A stretch of 64,000 nt of DNA from Coenobita brevimanus (Eukaryota > Arthropoda > Malacostraca > Decapoda > Coenobitidae). The DNA lies in NCBI GenBank assembly GCA_032717465.1, contig CM064666.1, positions 2,658,501 through 2,722,500 of the forward strand. Reading direction: 5' to 3'. Position 1 is the first letter of the stretch; each line of letters begins with the position of its first letter. A program made the position numbers and the translations under genes. Shown here piece after piece: positions 31,661 to 41,756 of the stretch. The notes beneath the pieces were generated by a model. It was not told the DNA's origin, did no database searches, and was given only the letters and a program-made list of their open reading frames with translations.

Positions 31661-33077
31661 GTGGAAAGTGTAAACACTGGGGGTAGGAGGCAGACTGTCA
31701 CACTTATAATAGCACTTCAGCTAACTGTGGAGGGAAATACCACTCCTGAATGTATGCTTTTATTTTTTTTTTATTTTTATACCTGAGGTACCTGTACCCC
31801 CTAGGGGTAGGGTTTTTTTTTCAAGAATACTCACCCAGTACCCCTGCTTGTCGTACAACGCGACTAAAAGGGTTGGCGGAGGGTTAGTGTCCCTCCCCAG
31901 AAAACAACTAACTAAAAAGAAGAACAAGAAACCTTGGACAAGGACTGACCAAAAGATGACGACCAAGGACCGGACAAAGGACATGGTAATCGCAACATGG
32001 AATGTAAGAGGTGCGAATTATGAGGTGAAAGAGAGATTGTCCAGGTGCTTGAGGGTGCGAAAGTTGATGTATGTGGAATAACTGAAACAAAATGGAGAGG
32101 AGAAAGTGTGAGAGAATGGGAGTATGAATGGGGTATATGTGCAGGAGTTGGTGAGAATGAAAGGGCAAAAGAAGGAGTGTGTATAGTTGTGAGCAAAAGA
32201 TGGAAGAAGAACATAAGAGAGTATGGATCAGTTGGGTCAAGGATTGTTTGGGTAAGATTGAAAGTTGGAATACAAATGTGGGCGATTGTGTGTATGTATG
32301 CGCCAACGCAAGATCGTGCAAGCAGAGTGAGAGAAGAGTTCTGGACAAATGTGGAAGTGTGCATGGAAAAGTTTGGAAGGATTGAGAGTGTTTTTGATCA
32401 GTGATATGAATGGTAAGTAGGAAATGTGAACGTGGATGGAATAGTTGGTGAGTGGGGTGTGCCTGCTGAGACAGTTGAGAATGGCAGTGCATTAGTGGAC
32501 ATTTGTGCTGGGAGGGGGTTAGTGATAGCCAAACCCTCTTCAGGCATAAAATGATCTACAGGTATACATGGCGAGTGATGAGAAGGGTGGGTGGTGAACT
32601 GAATGAAAGGAAGGCAATGATTGATTATGTGTGTGTGGATGAAAGGATGCGAAGATGTGTAATGGATGCAAGAGCTTATAGAGGTTGGAGGAGTGGACTT
32701 TCTGACCACTACTTGGTGGTGGCCAGAATCAAGGTCCAAATAAGATGGAGAAATAGAAGAAGGGAAGGATGGGAAGAAGGAGTATTTGCAAGGAGAGTGG
32801 AAAGATTACAAGAGGATGAGAAAAGGCAGAATACAGTATAAGAGAGAAGTGGAGGAACGACTGGGCAAATGTGAATTGGAGCAGACGGGGGACGTGGAAG
32901 GTGTGTGTAGGATATTCACAGAAGAAACATGTGCAGCATGTGATGTGGTGTGTGGGATGAAGAGAAGACAGAGGGGGGTGCAAGGAACAGTGTGGTGGAA
33001 TGAAGAGGTGAGACAGGCTATGGCACAAAAGAAGAAAGCATACAATGAATGGGTGAGAAATAGGGACGTGGAAGAAG

Positions 33078-34074
33078 TTGAGAGGCGGAAGAGAGAGTTA
33101 TTGTAGAAAGAAAGAGGTGAAAAGATTAGTAAAAGAGAGTAAGAAGAGAGTGGATAAGGAATTTGGAAGGAATTTGAGTGTAAAGTGGAGGGTCTGTAAG
33201 AAAATGTTCTGGAAAGAGGTGAAGAGAGTAAGACAGGGTGGAAGTGAAGTTAGCAGGGGAGTGAAAGATAAAAATGGTAAATTACTAGTGGAGAAGGGAG
33301 AAAAAGTAAGCAGATGGAGAGAACACTTCAAGGAATTGTTGAACATAGAGGATGGAAGTAATGCGAGTATAAGTGGCTGGGGAATGGCTGGGAGAAGGAG
33401 GGAGGTGAGAAGACAAGAAGAAATCAGTAGGATAGAAGTTGTGGAAGCAATGAAGAAAGTTAAATTGGGGAAAGCCCCAGGCATTGATGGAGTGTGTGGT
33501 GAAATGCTGAAGCATGGGGGAGAGATAGTAGTAGAATGGATGTGGAAGATGTGCAGATTGGCCTGGGAGGAAGGTAGAGTCCCGGAGGATTGGAAGTCAG
33601 GTATAATTATTCCCTTGTACAAAGTAAAAGGGGAAAAAGAAGTGTGTGGTAATCACAGGGGCATTTGTCTTCTGAATATAATAGGAAAAGTGTATGGTAG
33701 GATACTTATTGACAGAGTTAGAGAAAGAACAGAGAAATTAGTAGGAGAAGAACACAGAGGCTTTAGAAAAGGAAGAAGTTGTCTAGATTGGATATTCATT
33801 CTTAGATCTTTAGTGGAAAAGTTTCTAGAGAAGGGAAAGAAGTTGTATACGGCTTTCATGGATTTGGAAAAAGCATATGACAGGGTCGATAGACAAGGAT
33901 TGTGGAAAGTATTAGGAATGTATGGAGTAGATGGGAAGTTGTTGAATGCTGTGAAGAGTATGTACGATGGTGCGAAGGCTGCAGTGCGTGTGGATGGTGA
34001 ACTAAGTGAATTTTTCTCTTTGAAAGTTGGTTTGAAACAGGGATGTGTCATGTCTCCGTGGTTGTTCAATCTGT
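33078..34074 (+). pseudogene. RTE reverse transcriptase, N-terminal two thirds of RT
   Basis: This 332-codon open frame copies LINE RNA into DNA at a nicked target. Residues: KLGKAPGIDGVCGEMLKHGG (~33.46 kb, fingers), IIIPLYKVKGEKEVCGNHRG (~33.6 kb), GFRKGRSCLDWIFILR (~33.76 kb), FMDLEKAYDRVDRQGLWK (~33.86 kb, first catalytic Asp), VGLKQGCVMSPWLFNL (~34.03 kb). It ends at a TAA at 34074-34076; other copies have a Tyr codon there, so this is one nonsense mutation. The next frame (34077-34766) continues in phase. Confidence 0.85.
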
Positions 34075-34076
34075 AA

Positions 34077-34766
34077 ATGGATGGGGTAATAAAAGAGGTA
34101 CAAGGTTGGGTAGTGGATGTTGGAGTGGCCCTGGTGAGAGAGGATAGTGTTTGGAAACTCCCTGTACTGTTGTTTGCAGATGATACTGTGTTGTTGAGTG
34201 AAGACGAAGGGGAGCTGCAAGGCTTGGTGGATGAGTTTGGGAGAGTGTGTAAGAAACGGAATCTAAAGGTGAATGTAGGGAAGAGTAAAGTGATGGTCTT
34301 TGAGAGAGGTGAAGTCAGTGAATGTACAGCGAGGTTGGATGGTGAGGAATTGGAAAATGTGAGTACGTTTAAGTACTTGGGTAGTGTGATGAGTAAGGAT
34401 GGAGGTTTGGAGGGTGAAGTGCTTGAAAGGGTACAGCAGGGAAGAAAGGTTGCTGGTTCTTTGAAAGCAGTGATAAGAAACAAGGAAGTGAGCATGGAAG
34501 TGAAAAAGTTACTACATGACAGTATTGTGATACCAACTCTAACGTATGGAAGTGAAGCTTGGACATTGTTGGAAGGACACAAGTCAAGAGTGAGAGCAGT
34601 GGAAATGAGTTATTTAAGAGAAGCCTGTGGAGTCACATGGAGAGACAGGCTGACAAATGAGGATATAAAGGAGCGTTGTGGTGTGGATGTGGATGTGATA
34701 GGAAGTGTTAGGAGGAATACACTGAGTGGTTTGGCCATGTGGAGAGGATGGAGGGTGAAAGACTGA
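34077..34766 (+). pseudogene. RTE reverse transcriptase, catalytic FADD box and C-terminal domain
   Basis: In phase with the preceding segment across one stop codon. It begins MDGVIKEVQG, then LPVLLFADDTVLLSEDEGEL (~34.18 kb, the catalytic FADD), LKVNVGKSKVMVFERGE, FKYLGSVMSKDGGLEGEVLE and YGSEAWTLLEGHKSRVRAVE. Near 34724 the reading changes from the expected RWFGHVERM to SGLAMWRGW because one base is missing; the downstream GRPRMRW-type tail then lies in another frame. Confidence 0.85.
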
Positions 34767-35124
34767 CGATGAGAGTGTATGTGAGTGAGGTGGAGGGGGG
34801 GAGAGGGAGGGGGAGGCCGAGGATGAGATGGAGGGATGGGGTAGAGTGGTATATGAAAGAGGGGGTGTGTGAGCTGGGAGCAGGGCAATGAAATGGCAGG
34901 GGACAGGGCGACACGGAGGTGATTTGTTTGTGGCCACCCCTTACGGGATTAAGGCATCTGGCAATAGATAGATAGATATTTTTCTGGTATATTTTGAGGA
35001 CTTATTGTAAATGTTTATGTCTCAAGGCCATACAATGTTACAGTTCTGGGTATCTGTCAGTTTAAACAAGTATCATGTGAAATAAACGGCAAAAGGATGA
35101 TATAATGAGCCAAGTTAGTGTAAA

Positions 35125-35284
35125 ATGGGTATAGCTTTCATTTTTAGTGCTAGAATATACTATTTTACTCATTACTTTTCCATTATGTGCTTGAAATCCA
35201 ACTTCTGGGGGAGCCATTGGACATACAGGAATATCGGCTTTATTGGATCAGGCTTCCCCCCTTTCCTCCAATTGCTCCGGTATA
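35125..35284. other. Non-coding between two retroelements
   Basis: No feature is seen. Confidence 0.4.
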
Positions 35285-35605
35285 GAGAGGGTTTGCTGTA
35301 TTTTTCTTTTTCTGTGTCTGTTCTTCTCTCTTCCTGTTCTGGCTTTCCTGTCACTTTTTATTATTATTCTTTCATTTTCAGGTGGCTTTGCATTGAGTGA
35401 CAAGTCTAATGGTTTCCTGTAAGCCAGGAAACCATTTACAGTGCTGGGTGGTAACCATATAACAAACCCATACGTGTTCCCTATGTGACAGCAAGTGGGT
35501 TGGTGGAGGTTTAGTGCCCCTTCCCGTAAAATCACTAACTCAAAGACAGATGGCCACCCCTGACAAGATTATGGCATCTGGCAAGAGATACCCTGTAGAC
35601 AGATA
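35285..35605 (+). mobile_element. Short retroposon with RTE-like tail, 5'-truncated
   Basis: Same family as 28286-28657 in the opposite orientation. The pyrimidine-rich stretch (tttttctgtgtctgttcttctctcttcctg) is followed by tcaggtggctttgca.tgagtgacaag, the palindrome AATGGTTTCCTG/CAGGAAACCATT (35410-35437), tgctgggtggtaaccatataac, and the RTE-like tail (caagtgggttggtgg...tcactaactcaaagacagatggccacccctgacaagattatggcatctggcaagagata). Confidence 0.8.
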
Positions 35606-35665
35606 AATAAATAGATAGCTCATTTATATAATTGCTGTCACGCAACTAATCAGTCATTTTATCAG

Positions 35666-35743
35666 GCTGCAACAAGATCCCCCTGCTGGAGTCAGTGCTG
35701 CTCTCACAGAAAACATCATGATCTGGAATACCGTTTCCTTTGG
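35666..35743 (+). pseudogene. UBE2A/RAD6-like exon 2 equivalent
   Basis: Preceded by tttatcag and followed by gtgagt, this 78-bp segment reads (R)LQQDPPAGVSAAL, then TENIMIWNTVSFG. Animal UBE2A/RAD6 reads LQxDPPAGVSxAPxxNNIMxWNAVIFG at this place, with an intron at the same two sites (Arg codon split before LQ, Gly codon split after F). RAD6-type E2 enzymes are almost invariant in animals; here one Asn is lost and about a third of positions differ. Together with the missing core exons (no HPN or active-site Cys exon was found), this indicates a duplicated, intron-containing pseudogene. Confidence 0.75.
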
Positions 35744-35915
35744 GTGAGTTCCTATAGCATGTTCACTGTAACTTGGCTTAGAGAAGGCTCCAAGTTAATC
35801 CTGGAATTGATAAAGGAGGAAAGAAGCATGGTTTATTTTACCATGGTGGGAAAAACTGTGATAATGGTTATGGTGTGCGCTGATGATGATTGATGATATA
35901 TATTTTTTTTCACTG

Positions 35916-35974
35916 GCCACACAACACTCCCTTTGAACATGACACATACAAGTTAACCCTGGAACTGACAGAGG
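35916..35974 (+). pseudogene. UBE2A/RAD6-like exon 3 equivalent with lost acceptor AG
   Basis: It reads PHNTPFEHDTYKLTLELTE, then a G|gtgaga donor. The parental pattern is PEGTPFEDGTFKLTxEFTEE. It lies 172 bp after the previous segment. The T-rich tract before it (atatttttttt) leads into cactg|G, where a normal acceptor would be AG, so the site looks broken. The next expected segment (YPNKPPxVxFxxxMFHPN) is not seen downstream; a GAT microsatellite follows. Confidence 0.72.
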
Positions 35975-35995
35975 GTGAGAAAAGAGTTAGGGAAG

Positions 35996-36020
35996 ATGAT
36001 GATGATGATGGTGATGGTGT

Positions 36021-36054
<34 letters not shown>
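35996..36054 (+). repeat. (GAT)n microsatellite
   Basis: An interrupted GAT run directly after the UBE2A-like segment. The Asp-, Met- or Ser-rich frames over it are artefacts. Confidence 0.9.
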
Positions 36055-36194
36055 GATGCTGTCTCTCGGTCATTGCACACATATGGCATCGCACTTGTAC
36101 ACTCTTGCACACTCTTTTTGGCCCTTGTCCTGCACTGGGTGGTGGCGCCGTCTCTAGGTAGTGCAATGCAACTCATTCCTTTGCAGCAAGTCTG

Positions 36195-36560
36195 TCAGGT
36201 TGGTCGCAAACTCCACTTGAACACTCCCATGCCCCGGAAGGCTGGTGAAAATACTCTTGCAAGATCTCGAACACAATCAGACACGAAATCCCTCACTGAG
36301 ATTGCCTTTCCGGATTTCTGAGAGTAGTGCTGATGTGCATTCAAAACGCACATGTCTACCAAGTGGCATAACAGTTTTTTGTGCCACTGAACAGAACGAC
36401 AAATGCACTCCACACTACCAATTTCCATGTAGCATTTATCAACGAAGCGCATGTTGCGATTGTAGTCTGTGATAGCATTTGGCTTTTGAAGAGACCCACC
36501 TGTTACGTGATCTATTTTCCCTGTGGTAATGAGAGCACCTGTGTGCACAGTTATAGCATG
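36195..36560 (-). pseudogene. piggyBac-type transposase C-terminal fragment
   Basis: The minus strand reads ITDYNRNMRFVDKCYMEI, then SVQWHKKLLCHLVDMCVLNA, HQHYSQKSGKAISVRDFVSD and CVRDLARVF. The pattern (x)YNxxMGxVDxxDxx...RxxKWYKKxFxHLLDxxxxNAxxxYxxxxxKxxxxxFxxxL is the end of the piggyBac catalytic region. The second G of MGGVD and the following D are changed. Open over 117 codons, but lacks the N-terminal DDE part. It may be a relic of the family that mobilised the TTAA MITEs, although their ends cannot be linked to it from sequence alone. Confidence 0.75.
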
Positions 36561-36596
36561 TGCACATCACACTTGTCTTCCCAGCACAGGGCAAGT

Positions 36597-37137
36597 GTCA
36601 GGACTCTAAAATATCGTAACACTACAAAATAGCTAGTAACGTACATATGTAATCTAGAGGTTAGATGAAAGTCATGTCTAGGGCTAGAGGAAGTGGCGTT
36701 CGCACATCTTTCTCAAGAATGCCATGGATAGCCTGATCGGAAAGAAAGTCCCCACGGTCGGGAAAGTTCCACACAACGGTGCCTTACACATGACACAACC
36801 AGGCATGTACAGGGGAAAGGAGAAAAACAGGGCAGAAGGGGTTTTAGGGGAGAGAGAGAGAGGCATGGTGGGAAAGGCAGGAGGAGAGTGCGCGGGTTAG
36901 CCAGTAGCTCTCACCAGTACGCTCTGTGAGACTCCCTCACTGTTATTCAGTATTACTTTTGAGATATTCCCTTTGAAGAAAATAAACTACAATCTGACCC
37001 CAGACGCATCTTTCTCCTGCCATTGACAACAAGTACAATGAACATTTTCTCCTTTTGTAAAATCCCTACAAATCAACACACTGTTACAATAGCTCGACGA
37101 TGACCACGATATATTATATCTGCTATTATGATACATT
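36597..37137 (+). repeat. Possible solo or terminal LTR (Ty3/gypsy-like), tentative
   Basis: Starts tgtcaggactc and ends ...gatacatta just before tttggtggcagcaagcg, which resembles the primer-binding region following many arthropod LTRs. There is a polyadenylation word aataaa at ~36980. No gag or pol follows before the RTE copy at 37470. It could equally be unrelated single-copy DNA. Confidence 0.3.
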
Positions 37138-37469
37138 ATTTGGTGGCAGCAAGCGTACGAATCACGTCTACGAGTCTACAGTTTGAATCTACATTATCAA
37201 GATAGAGAACAAAAAACTACTACAAGTTCAAGCCACACGATGCCTCACAATTTTACACTGGCAGCAGTTTGACAACATATTTTTACAACCAACCTTCCAG
37301 TTTCTACGTCAATCTTCAATCAGGGAACCAACGAACCACAAGTATCTACAATTGCTACAGAACAAACAGGCGAAACGGTAATCAACATCATCTTCAAGCT
37401 CACACCATACAGCAAAAAACTGCATAAATGTTGTACAATAAATCACAAGCATTTCAAGAAGCCTACAAA
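37138..37469. other. Non-coding
   Basis: No ORF. If the LTR call is right, this would be internal leader sequence. Confidence 0.35.
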
Positions 37470-39770
37470 TCTATCTGTCTGTCTATCTGTAGCCCGACGC
37501 CCTAATCCCGCAAAGGGTGGCCGCAGACAAAACGCCTTCAAGTCGCTCTGTCACCCACCTTTTGACTACCCTCCCCCCAACTCACCCCCCCTCCCTCATA
37601 TACCTCTCAACTCCATCCCTCCACTTCATCCTCGGTCTACCCCTCCCTCTCCCTCCCTCAACCTCACCTACATACACACTCTTAGTCAGTCTTTCATTCT
37701 CCATTCTCTCCACATGTCCAAACCACCTCAGTTTATTTATCCTAATCATCTCAACCACATCCACATCCACCCACAACGTTCCATCACTTCTTCATTCGTC
37801 AACCTGTCCCTCCATGTCACTCCACATGCTACTCTCAAGTAACTCATTTCCACTGCTCTCACTCTTGACTTGTTCCCCTCTTGCCAGGTCCACGCCTCGC
37901 TTCCATACGTCAGGGTAGGGATCACAATACTATCCTGCAGTGACTTCTTAACTTCCATACTCACCTCCCTATTTCTCATCACTGCTTTCAGTGAACCAAC
38001 AACCTTCCTTTCCTGCTGTACCCTTTCACGCACTTCACCCCCCAAAGTTCCATCCTTACTCATCACACTACCCAAGTACTTGAATGCACTCACATTCTCC
38101 ATATCCTCACCATCCAACCTCACTGTACATTCTGTGACTTCATTCCTCTCAAACACCATAACTTTACTTTTATTTACATTAACTTTCAGCTTCCTCCTCC
38201 TACACACTGTCCCAAATTCATTCACCAAACCTTGCAGCTCCCATTCATCATCACTCAACAGTACTGTATCATCAGCAAACAGCAATACCGGAATCTTCCA
38301 AATCTCACTCTCATTCATTAGAGCCACCCCTACATCCACTGCCCTACCTTGCACCTCCTTTAGAACCCCATCCATGTATATATTAAACAGCCATGGAGAC
38401 ATCACACAACCCTGTTTCAGTCCCACATTGAGATCAAAGAACTCACTCAGCTCACCATCCACTCACACCATAGCCCTAGCTAATTTGTACATACTCTTCA
38501 CAGCACTCAACAATTTCCCCTCCACTCCATATATTCTTAATACCTTCCACATACCTTGCCTATCTATTCTATCATAAGCTTTCTCCAAGTCCATGAAGGC
38601 AGCATACACTTTCTTTCCCTTCTCGAGATACTTCTCCACTAAACATCTTAGAACAAATATCTGATCTACACACCCTTTTTCCTTCCTAAATCACCCTTGT
38701 TCTTCTCCAACTAGCTCCTCTGTCATATGCCTAACCCTATCAATGAGTATTCTACCATATATTTTACCAGTCACACTAAGAAGGCAAATACCCCTATGGT
38801 TACCACATACTTCTCTCTCCCCTTTTCCTTTGTATAAAGGAACAATTATACCTGATTTCCAGTCCTCTGGAACCCTTCCCTCTTCCCAAGCCAATCTACA
38901 CAACTTCCATATCCACTCCACAACAATCTCACCCCCATACCTCAGCATTTCACCACACACTTCATCAATTCTTGGGGCCTTTCCCAACTTAATCTTCTTC
39001 ATTGCTTCCACTACTTCTGCCCTACTGATCTCTTCCTCCCTCCTCTCATCTCTTCTTCTCCCAATCATTCCCCAACCACTTATACTCGCACTGCTCTCAC
39101 TCTCTACATTCAACAAATCCTCAAAGTGCTCCTTCCATCTCCTCAATTTCTCTCTCTTCTCCACCAGCAATCTATTATTCCTATCTTTCACTCCCCTACT
39201 ATTTCCCCTTTCACACTGCCTTACTTTCTTTACCTCCTTGCAAAACAATTTCTTACTCTCCCTCCATTTCACACTCAGATTCCTCCCAAACTCTTCCTCC
39301 ACTTTCTCCTTACTCTCCTTCGCCTCCCTTCTCCTGCTCACATATACCTCTCTCTTCTCTCTCTCTCATCTTCTCCCCTACCTCTACTCGCTAACCATTC
39401 ACTATATGCCTTCTTTTTTTGTTCCACAGCTCGTTTCACCTCATCATTCCACCATGCTGTCCCTTGCACACCCCTCGCATCTCCTCCTCACTCCACAAAC
39501 CACCTCACACGCTGCTCCTATCTCTTCCGTGAATATCTTACATACGTCTTCCACCCCTTCCATCTGCTCTAGCTCCTACCTTCCCAATCTTTCTTCCACT
39601 ATACTCTTATACTCTGCCATTTTCTCACTATCTTGCAAATTCTCCACTCTCTCACAGGAGTTGTTTCCTCCTGTCTTCCCCTTCGTCTCCTCAACCATTT
39701 TCTTTGTTTTCCCTTACCACATTTTACCATTTCTAGTAAAAAACACCACTTCATCTATATACTAACTTAC
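37470..39770 (-). mobile_element. Long RTE-type LINE copy (~2.3 kb), a second subfamily
   Basis: It has a (GATA/GACA)n tail at 37470, then on the minus strand GRGRPRMKWRDGVERYMREG, RWFGHVERMENERLTK, YGSEAWTWQEGNKSRVRAVE, FKYLGSVMSKDGTLGGEV, VLLFADDTVLLSDDEWEL (~38.27 kb), VGLKQGCVMSPWLFNIYMDG (~38.4 kb), GKAPRIDEVCGEMLRYGG (~38.96 kb) and IIVPLYKGKGEREVCGNHRG. Two open blocks remain (37746-38462 and 38691-39341). A stop, frameshift or lost segment between them removes continuity around FMDLEKAYDRIDRQ (~38.58 kb). The 5' end (endonuclease) is missing. The proline/serine-rich plus-strand frames are shadows. Confidence 0.85.
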
Positions 39771-39841
39771 GTACATACACCTTCATTACATATTTATATT
39801 AAGTCCATCAATGATTACTAGTACCAACAGTAATAATTACA

Positions 39842-39864
39842 TATATATATATATATATATATAT
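39842..39864. repeat. (TA)n microsatellite
   Basis: A pure AT run directly adjoining the truncated 5' end of the jockey fragment. Confidence 0.9.
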
Positions 39865-40448
39865 AGGTGTGCTAAGCCAACTCCGTGCCTTCTTTACCCC
39901 TGCACAGTTGTTGACTTTATACACGGGTTTTATTCGCCCCTGTATAGCATACAACTCTCATGTGTGGGGAGGCTCCCCACATACAGCTCTTCTCAAAAAG
40001 GTGGAGTCAAAGGCAATTCGTCTCATTAACCTTTCTCCTCTTAATGGCTCCCTTCAACCTCTGTCTCTTTGCCGCACTGTTGCCTCCTTATCTCTTTTCT
40101 ATTGCTACTTCAATGGTCACTGCTCCTCTGAACTGTCTGCTTTCATCCCTCCACCTCTACGACGGGCCCGAAGCACCCGTCTAGCAACAAACTCTCATCC
40201 CATTTCTGTCCAACTCTTTAATGCAAGAGTTCACCATTACTCCCAGTCCTTCATTTATGCAACAGGTCAACTCTGAAACTGTCTCCCTCTGTCTGTATTT
40301 CCTACTTCCTATGATCTCCAGTCTCTCAAACGCAGTGTGTCCAGACATCTCGAAATGAATGGATCTTGACTTTGGCTCTCTTTTGTATAGTTTTTGTTTT
40401 TTTCTTGGAACGTTTTGTGGGCTCAGCCTTTGGTTCCTTCTTTCTTGC

Positions 40449-40449
<1 letters not shown>
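39865..40449 (+). pseudogene. Jockey-type LINE 3' fragment (RT C-terminal domain and 3' UTR)
   Basis: Readable VLSQLRAFFTPAQLLTLYTG, FIRPCIAYNSHVWGGSPHTA, LLKKVESKAIRLINLSPLNG and SLFYCYFNGHCSSELSAFIP, then ATGQL followed by a stop and the last residues in the same order (LSVFPTSYDLQSLKRSVSRHLE). This is the thumb/C-terminal region of jockey-clade RTs. A 3' UTR (tggctctcttttgtatag...ttggttccttctttcttgcataa) follows and runs into (CA)n. The same fragment, inverted, is at 58556-59200. Confidence 0.8.

Positions 40450-40522
<73 letters not shown>
40450..40522. repeat. (CA)n microsatellite
   Basis: A pure CA run between the jockey 3' end and the SLC5 exon. It appears to be the tail, or an expansion of the tail, of the LINE copy. 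Confidence 0.95.
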
Positions 40523-40525
<3 letters not shown>

Positions 40526-40553
40526 ATAATCATTGTGTTGGTAAGTGCGGCAG

Positions 40554-40705
40554 TGTTGACGGGCCTAACCTCCACCGTGCTGGGCCTGGTGGTGGGTCGC
40601 CTGGGTACTCTTTTCCATCCGCTGAATGTCTTGCATGGGGCCGTCAATGCACACATCATAAGCGTATGTATGGCGGGTCTCCTCGTGCCTCAGCTCACAT
40701 CTACG
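40554..40705 (+). CDS. SLC5-family sodium/solute symporter, internal exon
   Basis: SLC5 proteins use the sodium gradient to import monocarboxylates, vitamins, iodide or sugars across the plasma membrane. The exon reads LTGLTSTVLGLVVGRLGTLF, then HPLNVLHGAVNAHIISVCMA, GLLVPQLTST, with a donor GTAAGC after 40705 (phase 0). It aligns with the region A(S/L)xMGxxxxAxLSxFGxxGGPLxGLFxLGxxxP of SMCT/SMVT-like members, although the GGPL box is replaced (HGAVNAH). The 5' border is unclear: the frame stays open back into the (CA)n; candidate acceptor AGs are 40544-40545 and 40552-40553. Confidence 0.65.
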
Positions 40706-40766
40706 GTAAGCAGTCACTGTTTTCATCAAATATTGTTTTTTCTTTACCAACGGTGCTGTAGTGGGA

Positions 40767-40935
40767 TGCTTCACGTGGTGGAACCTAAATAGCCGAGTGG
40801 CATTTCTACCAGGTTATAAATATCCCTCAGCTTCCTTCCTAAACCGGAAATAGGATGGTAGACTACAGGAGAAGGGCAACTTCAGCCTGTAATACATTAG
40901 GTTCACGTCCAGATAAGTTTGGGCTCACAATGAGG
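40767..40935 (+). repeat. Dispersed repeat in SLC5 intron, pair with 42046-42292
   Basis: Shared ttcacgtggtgg, aggatggt.gact(a/c).aggagaagggcaa and ttca.cctgta/cagttca....tgggctc words. Single unit. Confidence 0.6.
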
Positions 40936-41083
40936 GCAGTTTGTAGTGCATTATTTTCATCAAGTATCATGTGTTACTTCAAACCCAGATAGTTTTCTTG
41001 TACAGTAATGGAGCTTCTTATCAGCCCTTCCCTAGTGATAAATCTGACCAGTTTTACTTTAATCCCTTCAATCCGAGTACGTC

Positions 41084-41085
<2 letters not shown>

Positions 41086-41114
<29 letters not shown>

Positions 41115-41140
41115 CATCATTATTATTATTATTATTATTT
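41086..41140. repeat. (TTA)n microsatellite
   Basis: Interrupted TAT/TTA run. The flanking tttaatcccttcaatccg (41061) and gtgtgaaagggttat (41288) weakly resemble inverted ends of a piggyBac-like MITE. Confidence 0.8.
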
Positions 41141-41756
41141 TAGACCAGCGTTATTTCATGTAGCATATGGGAAATCTCTTCCGTGAAGGTAGAAACTCAA
41201 GATGTATTTAACTGTTTCATTTCGAAAAATCTCCCTTAACATGACTAAAACCATCTGGAGGTAGAGTAATCGAGAAAAAGGGTCATCGGTGTGAAAGGGT
41301 TATTTTTTGAGATAGGCCTATGCCATTTATTCATTGTCGGCATGCTTTGAATATCATAGACTAGGATTATAACCTGTCATATACAGAAATAGGTTCGTAA
41401 GGGAGAGGTATTAGCCACACTCCTAAACCGATTCGAATACAGAAATTAACTTGGTGTCATATGCCAGTTCAGTTCATATTCTGCAATCAGCTTAAAGTGT
41501 TATGACTCTGTTCAATCTAAATACAGTCAAATTCTGCAGTCCCTTCATCTCTCTTGCCTTTTTTATTTTGCTATTAGACGGCTGTTTTCTTTTATTTCTT
41601 ACGTTGTTATGAATAAGTGTATATTTCTGTATGTATTTCAGCCTTGTTCTGCTTTTACTCTTGTTGTACGGCGGTAATGATCTCTGTTGTTACGCTGCCA
41701 TGTATTTTATTTTAAGCGATGAACATAACCACAATTTAACTATTGTATTTCATCAG

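Larger units (their letters stand above)
31845..34978 (+). mobile_element. Nearly full-length RTE-type non-LTR retrotransposon
   Basis: A 5' region with gttggcggagggttagtgtccctcccc is followed by an apurinic-type endonuclease (TWNVRG at ~32.0 kb, ITETKW at ~32.08 kb, SDHYLV near 32.70 kb), a linker, reverse transcriptase and a C-terminal domain. It ends ggattaaggcatctggcaatag plus (ATAG)n. At least ten other fragments in the window match it. Lesions: frameshifts in the endonuclease, a nonsense codon in the RT at 34074-34076 and a one-base deletion near 34724. It is therefore probably inactive but young, and is the reference copy for the window. Confidence 0.88.

Noticed and set aside
35975..36157. 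Met-rich and Asp-rich frames after the UBE2A-like segment
   Set aside because: Translation of the (GAT)n microsatellite; not a continuation of the E2 fold.
36597..37460. Complete LTR retrotransposon
   Set aside because: Only a tentative single LTR; no gag/pol coding or second LTR before the RTE copy at 37470.
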